Shown here piece after piece: positions 8,179 to 17,945 of a stretch of DNA of 64,000 bases. The stretch lies in NCBI GenBank assembly GCA_031555735.1, contig JAVBUE010000034.1, forward strand, positions 1-64,000. The letters are read 5' to 3'. Made by a program: the position numbers and the translations under genes. Every line of letters starts with the position of its first letter. Position 1 is the stretch's first letter. The DNA is from JAJDIA01 sp031555735. Its GTDB lineage: Bacteria > Bacteroidota > Bacteroidia > Bacteroidales > Tannerellaceae. The notes beneath the pieces are model-generated. The model ran no database searches and was not told the origin of the DNA. It was given only the letters and a program-made list of their open reading frames with translations.

Positions 8179-8769
8179 TTATATGGCGGCGAACTTCCGC
8201 AGGTTGCGGTCCCATTGCGGGAGGGTGTGGATGAGGTGGAGGGCTTCTTCGGGCGTGCGGGCAACCGCCCACAGTCCCTGGTGTTGGGGGCGCATGAATT
8301 GCTGATCGACAGCCCGTTCCAGCATCGCCAGTAACGGATCGTAGAAGCCGTTGGTGTTCAGGATGACAACGGGGTTTACATACAGCCCCAACTGTTTCCA
8401 GGTAATGATTTCCAGCAGTTCCTCCATCGTCCCGCATCCGCCGGGGAGGGCGACGACGGCATCCGAGAGTTCGGCCATCCGCTGTTTACGTGCGTGCATG
8501 CTGTCCACGATGATCGTTTCCGTGAGGTAAGGATGATGCCAGTTCTGTTCCACCATGAACTGCGGGATGACGCCCGTCACCGTCCCGCCCGCCTCCAGCG
8601 TGGCATCCGATACGGCGCGCATGAGCCCGATCGAGCCGGCGCCGTTGACCACCCGCAGCCCGCGTGCTCCGAGCAGCCGCCCCAGGGAGGCGGCCGCTTC
8701 GAAGTAAGCGGTGTCTATCTTCGTGCTCGATGCGCAGAAGACGCAAACCGAGGTGAGGGTGTGTGCCAT
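8179..8769 (-). CDS. LOG family protein (TIGR00730, cytokinin-activating phosphoribohydrolase-like)
   Basis: 196 residues with the Rossmann-like LOG fold. The defining motif is PGGCGTMEEL (about residue 108), and the upstream nucleotide-binding loop reads NGAGSIGLMRAVSDATLEAGG. Family members hydrolyse nucleoside 5'-monophosphates to base plus ribose 5-phosphate. The start codon overlaps the stop of the transglutaminase-like gene (TAATG), so the two are translated together. Its bacterial role is usually unclear. Confidence 0.9.
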   Translation of the reverse strand: MAHTLTSVCVFCASSTKIDTAYFEAAASLGRLLGARGLRVVNGAGSIGLMRAVSDATLEAGGTVTGVIPQFMVEQNWHHPYLTETIIVDSMHARKQRMAELSDAVVALPGGCGTMEELLEIITWKQLGLYVNPVVILNTNGFYDPLLAMLERAVDQQFMRPQHQGLWAVARTPEEALHLIHTLPQWDRNLRKFAAI

Positions 8770-11420
8770 TACAGTTTGTGGATGACTTTCATCAACTGCT
8801 CGCCCATCCCGATGGTATATCCCTGCGAGACGAACACCACCCGGTTGAACGTATCGGCAATGATGAAGATAGGCAGCGCGTTGGGATTGGCCAGTTTCAT
8901 ATTCTCCGCGATCTCTTTTTGTATCTTGTTGCCTTCATCAATACCGTAGGTGATGGTGGAAGGCAGGGCGCCGAACTCGTTCGGGTCGAAGCTCTTGTAT
9001 CCCTGTTCGTCGGGGAAGAGGAGGACGAGGCCGCGGCCCCAGGCTTCCAGTTCTTTCTTTACGGCGGCGATGTCGCGCAGGGCATGGTTGGTAGGCTCCT
9101 GGCGGGCGCCGAGGATGGCCACGACGAAGTATCCCCGTCCGGTAGTGAGCAGCACGCTCGTTTCCGCTCCCGTATCGGTGCGTTTAAATGTATTTTCCGA
9201 GTTGAAGCTGCCGATCACGCTCACCTCGTCGGTACTTTCCCGCATCACGAGTGCGACCGGTGTGGTTTCGCCCGCCTTCACGTTGAAGAAAGAGAGGGTA
9301 GCCAGTACGCTGCCGTTGGCCATCCGCATGCCGGTCACCATCGCGTAGTGCCCCTCATCCAGGTCGAACGGTGTTTTTAGCAACGCGCTCCAGGTATCTC
9401 CTCCGCCCATATCCACGTTGGCGTTACGGCGGCGGAGGTTGAGGGTTTGCAGTTTCCCGTTGTCGCCGATCCGCGCCAGGGTGAAATGGCTGCCGTATTT
9501 CGGATCGTCGAGCGCTTTGATGGGGGTATAGGTAGCCACCACCTTTCCTTGCGGGGCTGTCGATTCCGAAGCCGTTTCAAAGTCCACATCCATCCAGTTG
9601 CCGTCTTTATTATATTGGATCTTCCGGGCAACCGGTTCGATCCGCGCCGGGATCTCCAGGCTACGTGCCAGGGCGATAAAGAAGGTGTTGCGCGAGGCGG
9701 CATCCGCTTTACGCGCTTTCCATACGCCGATGGGCATGACGGGAATCTGTTGCGGGTTCAGGGTGTTGTCCACCGTGATATGTTCTTTCACCCAACGGAC
9801 TAATGCCTGCGGGTTTTCTTTCGCTTCTTTCACCAGCGCGGCATCCAGGTGGGTACGGAAGAACCCTTTGTAAGGAGTGAGCAGTTCGTTGGCGATGCGG
9901 GGATTTAGGACGTAGCGGATGTATAGCGGGTCGGCTGCCGGGGGCGCGAGGGTGAGGTGGTCGGCCAGTACCGATGCCGGCGTATCCCGCAGGTCTTTGG
10001 CCGACACGGTTTGTAGCAGTTGCATGGCGATGGCGCGTTTGTCGGCCGGCGCTTCGCGGAGGAACCGTTCGATCTCTCGCCAGTTGCCGCGGCTTCCCAG
10101 GAGGATGCGCACGGTAGCATCCGGGTCGGTACCCAGCTCTGCCGCCAGCGCTTTCGCTTTCTCTTCGGTATAGAAGGTGGCTACGTAGGCGTTGCGGATC
10201 TCATCTTCCGCCAGCATCCGTTGGGCGTTCGCTTCCTTTTGTTCCGGCGTTACCTCCACGGGGATGGCGCTTTCCACCGGCGGGATGATATCGAGTTCCA
10301 CCGATCCGCCGTCGCCGGGCTTCTTATCGAGGGCGATCGTTACTTTCTCGTCTTTCCCGAAGGATACCTTGTTGTAACCGTACATCCCGTCTTTCGTGGC
10401 CCATATGAGCATATCGCCTTTCCCTGCGGAGAGGAAGGTCTCGCCGTCGGCGCCGGTCGTTTTCGTGGCTACGGAATAAAACTCGGCATAGTTGTATATC
10501 TTGAACTCTACCACGGCGCCTTCCACCGGTTTGCCTTCCGTATCGGTCACGGCGATGAATACCTTGGCTGAGGGCGCGTAGTTATCAATCACGTTGATCT
10601 CCGTATAAGCGGCTGTTTGCTCCATCACCTCCTCAGGTCCTTCGTACTTGCCGAAGGCTTTGGTGTGCATCAGCATACCCCGGGAAGCGGGGGCGTTGAA
10701 CCAGCCGAGGTTGAGCACCGGTTCGGGCTCGCAGGCGCCGAGGAAATACCATTTGCCATCCACCCAGGCATGGTTGTCGTCGGTATGCGCCCAGCGCGGC
10801 GTATATACCTGGCGTGCGGGGATACCCACGGCGCGCAGGGCGGCGGTGGTGAAGGTGGATTCTTCGCCGCACCGTCCGTAGGCTGTGCGGACGGAGGCCA
10901 ACGGCGAACTGGTACGGGCATCCGAGGGTGTATAAACCACTTTCTCGTGGCACCAGTGGTTCACTTCCAGCACGGCGTCGTAGAGCGGCAGGTCTTTCAC
11001 CCGCTCTTTCAGTTCTTCGTAGAACACCATCCGGCTCTCATCCATATTCTCATTGTTCACGCGTACCGGGAGTACGAAGTGGCGGAAGATGCCTTCCGGG
11101 ATGCGGTTGCCCCACGGCATCTCTTCCCGCGCCCGGAATGCGGCGCGTACGTTGTCGAGGTAGAACCCGCCGCTGTAATCCGTGAGATCGCCCACGGGCA
11201 TGTAGGCATAGAGGAAGGTCATGGCTTCCTTTTCTTCCAGTGTCATGGGGGTGTTGAAGACGGCAAAGAGGTCGCCTTCCGGCAATGCCGTCTTTTTGGC
11301 TTCGAAGTCTTGTTCCACCGTCCGGCGGTAGTCGGCATGGGTAATGAAATGGTTCTCCCGTGTACAGGCCGTAGCGGCGAGCAGGAGGAGGAACAATGCG
11401 GGTAAAATCGTTTTCTTCAT
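8769..11420 (-). CDS. Transglutaminase-like lipoprotein
   Basis: 883 residues. A lipoprotein signal ends LLLLAATAC. A transglutaminase-like/cysteine protease core lies near residues 150-260: Cys in YGRCGEESTFTTAALRAVGIPARQ, His in TDDNHAWV, and a following Asp/Glu region. A carboxypeptidase-like beta domain follows (about 280-370, VFIAVTDTEGKPVEGAVVEFKIYNYA), and the C-terminal part resembles a thioredoxin-fold domain (LVLLFPDEQG, PIFIIADTF). Substrate unknown; probably a periplasmic or surface peptidase. A -7 box lies 35 bp upstream. Confidence 0.85.
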   Translation of the reverse strand: MKKTILPALFLLLLAATACTRENHFITHADYRRTVEQDFEAKKTALPEGDLFAVFNTPMTLEEKEAMTFLYAYMPVGDLTDYSGGFYLDNVRAAFRAREEMPWGNRIPEGIFRHFVLPVRVNNENMDESRMVFYEELKERVKDLPLYDAVLEVNHWCHEKVVYTPSDARTSSPLASVRTAYGRCGEESTFTTAALRAVGIPARQVYTPRWAHTDDNHAWVDGKWYFLGACEPEPVLNLGWFNAPASRGMLMHTKAFGKYEGPEEVMEQTAAYTEINVIDNYAPSAKVFIAVTDTEGKPVEGAVVEFKIYNYAEFYSVATKTTGADGETFLSAGKGDMLIWATKDGMYGYNKVSFGKDEKVTIALDKKPGDGGSVELDIIPPVESAIPVEVTPEQKEANAQRMLAEDEIRNAYVATFYTEEKAKALAAELGTDPDATVRILLGSRGNWREIERFLREAPADKRAIAMQLLQTVSAKDLRDTPASVLADHLTLAPPAADPLYIRYVLNPRIANELLTPYKGFFRTHLDAALVKEAKENPQALVRWVKEHITVDNTLNPQQIPVMPIGVWKARKADAASRNTFFIALARSLEIPARIEPVARKIQYNKDGNWMDVDFETASESTAPQGKVVATYTPIKALDDPKYGSHFTLARIGDNGKLQTLNLRRRNANVDMGGGDTWSALLKTPFDLDEGHYAMVTGMRMANGSVLATLSFFNVKAGETTPVALVMRESTDEVSVIGSFNSENTFKRTDTGAETSVLLTTGRGYFVVAILGARQEPTNHALRDIAAVKKELEAWGRGLVLLFPDEQGYKSFDPNEFGALPSTITYGIDEGNKIQKEIAENMKLANPNALPIFIIADTFNRVVFVSQGYTIGMGEQLMKVIHKL

Positions 11421-11455
11421 ATCAATCAGTCATCCTTTTAGTGGTAATATGATTA

Positions 11456-11463
11456 CAAAAGTA
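11456..11463 (-). promoter_or_regulatory. -7 box for the transglutaminase-LOG pair
   Basis: TACTTTTG on the minus strand, 35 bp upstream of the ATG at 11420. Confidence 0.5.
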
Positions 11464-11534
11464 GATGATTTATACATCCGACAGCCAGGAACGGCATTTA
11501 AAAAGCAGGATATCCTGAAAAAAGCGGTACAATC

Positions 11535-11566
11535 CCCTGTTCAACAGGGTGTTTTATGTATATTTG
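11535..11566 (+). promoter_or_regulatory. Promoter with palindrome before the K+/H+ antiporter
   Basis: TATATTTG at 11559-11566 is a full -7 match. CCCTGTT-C-AACAGGG at 11535-11549 is a perfect palindrome about 10 bp upstream of it. Transcription starting near 11573 excludes the ATG at 11549 and supports the start at 11633. Confidence 0.5.
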
Positions 11567-11632
11567 TCAGTTCAAACAGCACCCTTTCCTTCACTGTCCG
11601 GTTGCTGTGGGATTTTATTCAACGAAGAGCCT

Positions 11633-13135
11633 ATGTTCCATAACGCGGAAGAGGTGCTGCTGACGGCATCCATCATCTTATTTTTGAGTATAGTGGCCGG
11701 TAAGGCCGGTTACCGTTTCGGACTGCCTGCCCTGTTGCTGTTCCTCGGGGTGGGGATGCTGTTCGGAAGCGACGGGTTGGGTATCCAGTTCAGTGATCCC
11801 CATATCGCCCAGTTTATCGGCATGCTGGCGTTGAGTATCATCCTGTTCTCCGGCGGGATGGACACCAAATACCGGGAGATCAAACCCATCGCGGCGCCGG
11901 GGGTGGTGCTGGCTACGGTGGGCGTACTGGCCACCACGTTTATCACCGGGGGATTCATCTATTATCTGTCTTCCTTTTTCGGGACGAAGGTGCACCTTAC
12001 CTTTCCGGAGTCGTTGCTGACGGCGGCGGTCATGTCGTCCACCGATTCGGCTTCCGTCTTTTCCATCCTCCGGAGCAAGGGGGTTCATCTGAAGGAAAAC
12101 CTGCGTCCGGCGCTGGAACTGGAGAGCGGTAGCAACGACCCGATGGCGTATATGCTCACCATCATCCTCATCGCCTATATCCAGCTGGGGGGGATGGATC
12201 TCTGGGAAGGCATCCTGCAGCTGGTGGTGCAGTTGTCGATCGGTGCGGTGGCGGGTTACCTGCTGGGTAAGCTGGCGGTTCGTCTGATGAACCGGATCAA
12301 TATCGCCAATGCTTCCCTGTACCCGATCTGCCTGCTGGCTGTCGTGTTCTTCACCTTCGCCGCCACGACATTAGTCAAGGGGAACGGCTACCTGGCGGTA
12401 TATATCGCCGGCCTGATCGTGGGGAACGCCAAGATCGAGCATAAGAAAAGTATCTCTACCTTTTTCGATGGGTTTACCTGGTTGTGGCAGATCGTGATGT
12501 TCCTCACACTCGGACTGCTGGTGAACCCCCACGAGCTGTTGCCTGTGGCGCCGGTGGGACTGGCGGTGGGTATCTTCATGATCCTGGTGGCACGCCCGTT
12601 GAGCGTGTATCTGAGCCTGCTCCCGTTCCGGCATTTCTCCCACCGGGGGAAGCTGTATATCTCGTGGGTGGGGTTGCGCGGCGCCGTGCCGATCATCTTC
12701 GCCACCTATCCGATGATCGCCGGGGTGCAGTATGCGGGGATGATCTTCAACGTGGTGTTCTTCATTACCATCCTGTCGCTGCTGATCCAGGGGACTACCG
12801 TTACGACCATCGCCAAGTGGCTGCGCCTGGTGGATAGCCCGGTGCGGAAAGACCAGTTCGGCATCGAGCTGCCCGACGAGATCAAAAGCGCCATGAGCGA
12901 GATCGAAATCACCGCCGATGTACTGAGCCACGGCAATAAACTGATGCAACTCACGTTACCTGATCATACGCTGGCGGTCATGGTGAAGCGCAACGGCCGG
13001 TACTTCATCCCGAAAGGGAATACGGAACTGCATGAGAACGATATCCTGCTCATGATTTCCGACAACGACGAAGCCCTGCTCCAAGCTTACGACTCGCTGG
13101 GCATTACGGACTATACATTGAAGAAAAACAGTTGA
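11633..13135 (+). CDS. Potassium/proton antiporter, CPA family with C-terminal TrkA-C domain
   Basis: 500 residues from the ATG at 11633; upstream in-frame codons lie before the -7 box. About 12 membrane helices (residues 5-400) form a Na+(K+)/H+ exchanger domain with the conserved LFSGGMDT, MSSTDSASVFSIL and ELESGSNDPMAYML blocks; the SND segment holds the ion-binding Asp. A TrkA-C/RCK-C regulatory domain follows (about 425-495, LPDHTLAVMVKRNGRYFIPKGNT). This matches NhaP2/CvrA-type K+/H+ antiporters, though E. coli NhaP2 is longer at the C-terminus. Followed 13 bp later by porX. Confidence 0.9.
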   Translation: MFHNAEEVLLTASIILFLSIVAGKAGYRFGLPALLLFLGVGMLFGSDGLGIQFSDPHIAQFIGMLALSIILFSGGMDTKYREIKPIAAPGVVLATVGVLATTFITGGFIYYLSSFFGTKVHLTFPESLLTAAVMSSTDSASVFSILRSKGVHLKENLRPALELESGSNDPMAYMLTIILIAYIQLGGMDLWEGILQLVVQLSIGAVAGYLLGKLAVRLMNRINIANASLYPICLLAVVFFTFAATTLVKGNGYLAVYIAGLIVGNAKIEHKKSISTFFDGFTWLWQIVMFLTLGLLVNPHELLPVAPVGLAVGIFMILVARPLSVYLSLLPFRHFSHRGKLYISWVGLRGAVPIIFATYPMIAGVQYAGMIFNVVFFITILSLLIQGTTVTTIAKWLRLVDSPVRKDQFGIELPDEIKSAMSEIEITADVLSHGNKLMQLTLPDHTLAVMVKRNGRYFIPKGNTELHENDILLMISDNDEALLQAYDSLGITDYTLKKNS

Positions 13136-13148
13136 AAGGAGTGTTATC

Positions 13149-14699
13149 ATGGTTACCCGCAAAGACCGGATCCTATGGGCCGACGATGAGATCGACCTGC
13201 TCAAACCCCATATCCTCTTCCTGCAGGATAAGGGATACGAAATCGTACCCGTCGTCAGCGGACAGGACGCGATCGATTGCTGCCGCGACGAACTCTTCGA
13301 CATCATCTTCCTGGATGAGAATATGCCGGGACTGAGCGGCCTGGAGACACTGGCGCAGATCAAAGCGATCAATCCCAATGTGCCGGTAGTGATGGTGACT
13401 AAGAGCGAAGAAGAAAGCATCATGAACCAGGCGATCGGTAACAAGATAGCCGACTACCTGATCAAACCCGTCAATCCCAACCAACTGCTTCTTTCCATCA
13501 AGAAGAATGTGCACAAGAACGTGATCATCACAGAGACGGCTACCGTGGGCTACCGCCAGGAGTTCTCGCGCATCGGCATGCAACTCAACGACAGGCTCAC
13601 GGCCGACGAGTGGATGGAGGTGTATAAGAAACTGGTCTATTGGGAACTTGAGCTCGAAGCCAGCCAGACGCAGATGAACGAGCTGCTGCTCATGCAGAAG
13701 AAAGAGGCTAACAACGCCTTCGGGAAGTTTATCCGCACGCATTACGCCGACTGGATCCAGCATCCCGACAGCCGTCCGATGATGAGCCCGGACCTGTTCA
13801 AAAAGAAAGTGTTCCCGCTGCTGGATAACGGCGATAAGGTGTTCTTTCTCCTGATCGATAACTTCCGCCTCGACCAGTGGAACGTGGTGAAAGACCTGCT
13901 GGCGGAATTCTTTACCTTCGACGAGAGCCTGTATTACAGTATCCTTCCTACCGCCACACAATACGCCCGCAACGCCATCTTCTCCGGTCTGATGCCGGTC
14001 CAGATCGAAAAGATGTTTCCCGACCTCTGGGTGGACGAAGACAGCGAAGAGGGTAAGAACCTCAACGAAGCGCCGCTGATCCAGACGCAGATCGACCGCT
14101 TCCGGAAGAAATATGCGTTCTCTTACCATAAGGTGTATGACGCGCAGTATGGCGAGAAACTGATCGGCCAGGTGCCGTCGTTGCTGCATAACCAGTTGAA
14201 TGTGATCGTGCTCAATTTTATAGACATGCTCTCGCATGCCCGTACCGAGAGCCGGATGATCCGCGAGCTGGCACAGAGCGAAGCCGCTTACCGCAGCCTC
14301 TCGCGTTCGTGGTTCCAACATTCCACGGCGCTGGAGCTTTGCCGGCGCATCGCCGACAAGGGGTGCAAGATTGTGCTGACGACCGACCACGGTACCATCC
14401 GGGTGGATTCGCCGGTGAAGGTGATTGGCGATAAGAACACCAACACCAACCTGCGTTACAAAGTGGGCAAGGCGCTCAACTATAACCCGAAGGAGGTGTT
14501 TGAAGTGCGTGATCCGGATAAGTTCGGCCTGCCGTCGCCCAACCTGAGCAGCCGGTATATCTTCGCCCTCGACCAGGACTTCTTCGCCTATCCGAACAAC
14601 TACAACCACTATGTATCGTACTACAAGGATACGTTCCAGCATGGAGGGGTGTCGATGGAAGAGATGCTGGTGCCCCTCATCGTGCTCGATCCCAAATAA
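13149..14699 (+). CDS. porX: PorX: response regulator with PglZ phosphatase-like output, type IX secretion regulator
   Basis: 516 residues. The receiver domain (1-125) has the acidic pair at residues 12-13 (WADDEID), phospho-acceptor Asp56 (FLDENMPG) and the conserved Lys in VTKS. The output part (about 160-516) is a PglZ/alkaline-phosphatase-superfamily domain with FLLIDNFRLDQW and LTTDHG metal-site motifs. Size and layout match PorX of Porphyromonas and relatives, which responds to PorY and acts with SigP to control T9SS genes. No porY is in the window. Next gene tsaE starts 25 bp later. Confidence 0.95.
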   Translation: MVTRKDRILWADDEIDLLKPHILFLQDKGYEIVPVVSGQDAIDCCRDELFDIIFLDENMPGLSGLETLAQIKAINPNVPVVMVTKSEEESIMNQAIGNKIADYLIKPVNPNQLLLSIKKNVHKNVIITETATVGYRQEFSRIGMQLNDRLTADEWMEVYKKLVYWELELEASQTQMNELLLMQKKEANNAFGKFIRTHYADWIQHPDSRPMMSPDLFKKKVFPLLDNGDKVFFLLIDNFRLDQWNVVKDLLAEFFTFDESLYYSILPTATQYARNAIFSGLMPVQIEKMFPDLWVDEDSEEGKNLNEAPLIQTQIDRFRKKYAFSYHKVYDAQYGEKLIGQVPSLLHNQLNVIVLNFIDMLSHARTESRMIRELAQSEAAYRSLSRSWFQHSTALELCRRIADKGCKIVLTTDHGTIRVDSPVKVIGDKNTNTNLRYKVGKALNYNPKEVFEVRDPDKFGLPSPNLSSRYIFALDQDFFAYPNNYNHYVSYYKDTFQHGGVSMEEMLVPLIVLDPK

Positions 14700-14724
14700 G
14701 TTTTTACATGAATCTATATTACAG

Positions 14725-15144
14725 ATGAACCTACAGATAAAAAATCTCGATGCCCTGCCGGAAGCCGCCCGCGCGTTTATCGGCCTGATGGGCGACCGCA
14801 CCGTCTTTGCCTTCTATGGCAGCATGGGCGCGGGTAAGACCACATTCATCAAGGCTGTCTGCGAAGCGTTGGGGGTGACGGATGTGATCAACAGCCCCAC
14901 CTTCGCCATCATCAACGAATACCGCAGCGATACAACCGCCGAACTGATCTACCACTTCGATTTCTACCGCATCAACAAATTGTCTGAAGCCGAAGATATC
15001 GGGACGGAAGATTATTTCTACAGCGGCGCCCTTTGTCTGATCGAATGGCCGGAGAAGGTGGCGGAGATGCTCCCGGGAGATGTGGTCTCTGTCACCATCA
15101 CCGAAAACCCGGACGGTTCACGCGCGGTGGATATCGAAGAGTAA
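14725..15144 (+). CDS. tsaE: tRNA threonylcarbamoyladenosine biosynthesis ATPase TsaE
   Basis: 139 residues from the ATG at 14725; the longer frame would overlap porX. Walker A is FYGSMGAGKTTFIKAVCEALG, truncated here to its core GSMGAGKTT, followed by the family-specific SPTFAIINEY and FDFYRI blocks and the IEWPEK motif. TsaE works with TsaB and TsaD in forming t6A37 on ANN-decoding tRNAs in the cytoplasm. It follows porX closely, an arrangement seen in several Bacteroidetes. Confidence 0.95.
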   Translation: MNLQIKNLDALPEAARAFIGLMGDRTVFAFYGSMGAGKTTFIKAVCEALGVTDVINSPTFAIINEYRSDTTAELIYHFDFYRINKLSEAEDIGTEDYFYSGALCLIEWPEKVAEMLPGDVVSVTITENPDGSRAVDIEE

Positions 15145-15175
15145 TTGCTAACAGAAAGTCTAAAGAAAAGTGACC

Positions 15176-15394
15176 ATGCTTCTTACCGAATATTTTATCT
15201 TCTTCCTTTTCCTGTCGCTCGGATGCCTGACGGTGCTGGCGGCTGTGTTCAACTACGACTGGTTCTTCCGTACGGCGGGCGCCACCCCCTTCGTGGGCTG
15301 GCTCGGAAGGAACGGCGCCCGGCTGTTCTACGCCGTGCTGGGAATCGCCCTGATTGTGTGCGGGGTGATAGGGATGATTGCCGGGGAGGGGTAA
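15176..15394 (+). CDS. Imm17-like small membrane protein
   Basis: 72 residues from the ATG at 15176 (a GTG at 15170 is also possible). Two hydrophobic helices flank the conserved central block FNYDWFFR..GATPFVGWLGRNGARLFYAVLGIALI, which resembles the Immunity protein 17 family. In that family the small membrane protein is presumed to protect against a polymorphic toxin. No cognate toxin is visible nearby, so it may be an orphan or have another role. The C-terminal half overlaps, on the opposite strand, the extended tail of the HepT remnant. Confidence 0.65.
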   Translation: MLLTEYFIFFLFLSLGCLTVLAAVFNYDWFFRTAGATPFVGWLGRNGARLFYAVLGIALIVCGVIGMIAGEG

Positions 15395-15689
15395 TCAGCC
15401 CCCCCAAGTCAACAATCATTCCGGCGATTGTACGCTTTAGCTTGGGTAGTTCTTGTTTGACGACCTCAAATACAATTTCTGCATCCAGATCGAAGTAATG
15501 GTGCGCAATCACATCTCTCATACCCATGATGCCTTTCCGCAACATACAAGTACTTTCCAATCGTTCCATTCCGGAAGGGGAACTATAGTAGTAGGATGGT
15601 GAATGAATTTCATCCGAATGGGATAATCTCCTGTCAATAGCAAATTCGATCTTTTGCAGGATGGAGACCACCAAGGCTTTTTCATACAT
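15249..15689 (-). pseudogene. Decayed HepT-like toxin (DUF86), no MntA partner
   Basis: The 146-codon frame begins like Bacteroidetes HepT proteins (SPSYYYSSPSGMERLESTCML) and keeps the RNase motif region MGMRDVIAHHYFDLDAEIVFEV. The stretch between them is about 30 residues shorter than normal, joining CML directly to KGIMGMRD. After about residue 96 the frame runs on through roughly 50 Arg/Pro/Ser-rich residues that are only the antisense of the Imm17-like gene, so the native stop is lost. No MntA nucleotidyltransferase antitoxin lies in the 67 bp before the RNase R stop. Read as a relic. Confidence 0.65.
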
Positions 15690-15756
15690 AAAGTCCCTCC
15701 TTCTCTATCTTCAGGGAAAATGATGGGATGGAATCCGATTTAAGAAGCGCATCCCT

Positions 15757-17940
15757 TTAATCCACCAGCACAAAGTCGAGCTGTTTGCGTTCGAGGTTGG
15801 CTTGGGCGACTTTGATGGTGATGGGGTCGCCGAGGCGGTATTGGCGCTTCTTGCGGCGGCCGATGAGGCAGTAGTTCTTGTCGTCGAACTCGTAGAAGTC
15901 GTCGTCGAGGTCGCGCACGGGAACCAGCCCTTCGCATTTATTCTCGTTGAGCTCCACATACAGACCCCATTCGGTGACTCCGGAGATGACGCCGTCATAC
16001 ACCATGCCGAGCCGTTCGCTCATGAACTCCACCTGCTTGTATTTGATCGAAGCCCGTTCGGCATTGGCGGCGAGCTGTTCCATCGACGAGCTGTGGTCGC
16101 ACATATCCTCATACTTGTTCTTCTGCACGCTGCGGCCACCTGCCATATAGTTGGCCAGCAGGCGGTGCACCATCATATCGGGATAACGGCGGATGGGTGA
16201 GGTGAAGTGGGTATAGTAGGGGAAGGCGAGGCCGTAGTGTCCTACATTCTCTGTGGTATAGATCGCTTTCTGCATGGAACGGATGGCGAGGGTCTCGATC
16301 AGGTTTTGTTCCGGACGGCCCTGTGCCTTGTCGAGCAGTTGGTTGATGTTGCGCGACACCTCATCCTGCTTCCCTTCGGTCTTCAGTTTATATCCGAAGC
16401 GGCGGATAAAGGTGGCGAAGTTTTCCATCTTTTCCGGATCGGGCGATTCGTGGATCCGATAGACGAACACCTTCGGCGTCTTGCCTTTGCCCGGTTTGCC
16501 GATATACTCGGCCACGGTGAGGTTGGCCAGCAGCATGAACTCTTCGATCAGCTTATTGGCATCCTTCGATTCTTTGAAATAGACACTGAGCGGTTTGCCG
16601 TTGGCGTCGATCTCGAACTTCACTTCGTAGCGGTCGAAGTTGATGGCGCCGTTCCGGAAACGTTTCGCGCGCAGCTTCTTCGCCAGGGCGTCGAGGGCGA
16701 GCAGCTCGGCGTGGTAGTCGCCTGCGCCCGTTTCGATCACCTGCTGGGCTTCTTCGTAGGTGAAGCGGCGGTCGCTCCGGATCACGGTACGTGCGATGCG
16801 CGACTGCTTCACCTCCCCATTGGCGTCGAGCTCGAAGATGACCGAGAAACAAAGCTTCTCTTCATCCGGGCGCAGCGAACAGATGAGGTTGCTCAGCCGT
16901 TCGGGCAGCATCGGGATGGTACGGTCCACGAGATAGACCGAGGTAGCCCGTTCCTGTGCCTCGCGTTCGATGATGCTGTCGGGCTTCACATAATGGGTCA
17001 CGTCGGCGATGTGCACACCCACTTCCCAGTGGCCGTTGGGCAGGATACGCGCCGAGAGGGCGTCGTCGAAATCTTTCGCGTCTTTGGGGTCGATGGTGAG
17101 GGTGAGTACGTTGCGGAAGTCTTCCCGCCGGGCGATCTCCTCCGCGGGGATCGCTTCGGGGATCCGGTCGGCAGCTCGTTCTACGGCTACCGGATATTTA
17201 TACGGCAGCCCGAACTCGGCCAGGATGGCGTGCATCTCTGCAGTATTCTGTCCGGCTACGCCCAGTATATCCACCACTTCGCCCAACGGGTTCTTGGCGC
17301 CGTCCGGCCATTCGATGATACGGACGATGGCTTTGTCGCCATTCTTCCCGTTCTTCAGCTTGTCTTTGGGGATGAAGATATCGTTGGCCAGCGTCTTGTC
17401 TTCGGTCACCAGGAAGGCGAATCCTTTTACTACCTGGAGCTTGCCCACATACGATTTGTCTTTGCGTTCGAGTATTTCCACCACGGACGCTTCGGGTTCG
17501 GCGCCGCGGCGTTTGGCCAATAGCTGCACCTTCACCTTGTCGCCGTGCATGGCGTGGCCGGAGTTCCGTTCGGCAACGAATACCGGAGTTCCGCCTTCTT
17601 CCGGGATGAAGGAGTTCTTCCCGTTGCTGCGGCGCGAGAACGTGCCCACCGCCAGCGTGCCGAGGTTCACTAAGCGATAGCGTCCGCGGTCGATCTCGGT
17701 GATGAAGTGGTCGGCTGCCAGGTCGTCGAGTATCTCGGCCACCTGCAGGCGTTGCACCTGTGCTTCGATACCGAGCATTTTGCTGATCTGCTTGTAGTTG
17801 AACGGTTCGCTGGGTGATGACTGGAACGCGGCAACGATCGCCGGGATCATCTCTCCTTTCTTCATCCGTTTACCACTATGTCTTCTTTCTTTTTTCTCGT
17901 GATTTCCTTTTTGTTTATGCTTGTTGTTGTTTCTGGGCAT
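15757..17940 (-). CDS. rnr: Ribonuclease R
   Basis: 727 residues, 3'-5' exoribonuclease of the RNase II/RNB family that digests structured RNA. In order: Lys/Arg-rich N-terminus, winged-helix region (about 25-90), cold-shock OB domains (about 95-240), RNB catalytic domain (about 280-600) with the aspartate cluster TIDPKDAKDFDDAL and the FTSPIRRYPD block, and a C-terminal S1 domain (about 640-725, VYDGVISGVTEWGLYVELNE). Full length for the family. SMP-30 lies upstream on the same strand, 5 bp away. Confidence 0.97.
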   Translation of the reverse strand: MPRNNNKHKQKGNHEKKERRHSGKRMKKGEMIPAIVAAFQSSPSEPFNYKQISKMLGIEAQVQRLQVAEILDDLAADHFITEIDRGRYRLVNLGTLAVGTFSRRSNGKNSFIPEEGGTPVFVAERNSGHAMHGDKVKVQLLAKRRGAEPEASVVEILERKDKSYVGKLQVVKGFAFLVTEDKTLANDIFIPKDKLKNGKNGDKAIVRIIEWPDGAKNPLGEVVDILGVAGQNTAEMHAILAEFGLPYKYPVAVERAADRIPEAIPAEEIARREDFRNVLTLTIDPKDAKDFDDALSARILPNGHWEVGVHIADVTHYVKPDSIIEREAQERATSVYLVDRTIPMLPERLSNLICSLRPDEEKLCFSVIFELDANGEVKQSRIARTVIRSDRRFTYEEAQQVIETGAGDYHAELLALDALAKKLRAKRFRNGAINFDRYEVKFEIDANGKPLSVYFKESKDANKLIEEFMLLANLTVAEYIGKPGKGKTPKVFVYRIHESPDPEKMENFATFIRRFGYKLKTEGKQDEVSRNINQLLDKAQGRPEQNLIETLAIRSMQKAIYTTENVGHYGLAFPYYTHFTSPIRRYPDMMVHRLLANYMAGGRSVQKNKYEDMCDHSSSMEQLAANAERASIKYKQVEFMSERLGMVYDGVISGVTEWGLYVELNENKCEGLVPVRDLDDDFYEFDDKNYCLIGRRKKRQYRLGDPITIKVAQANLERKQLDFVLVD

Positions 17941-17945
17941 ATTCT

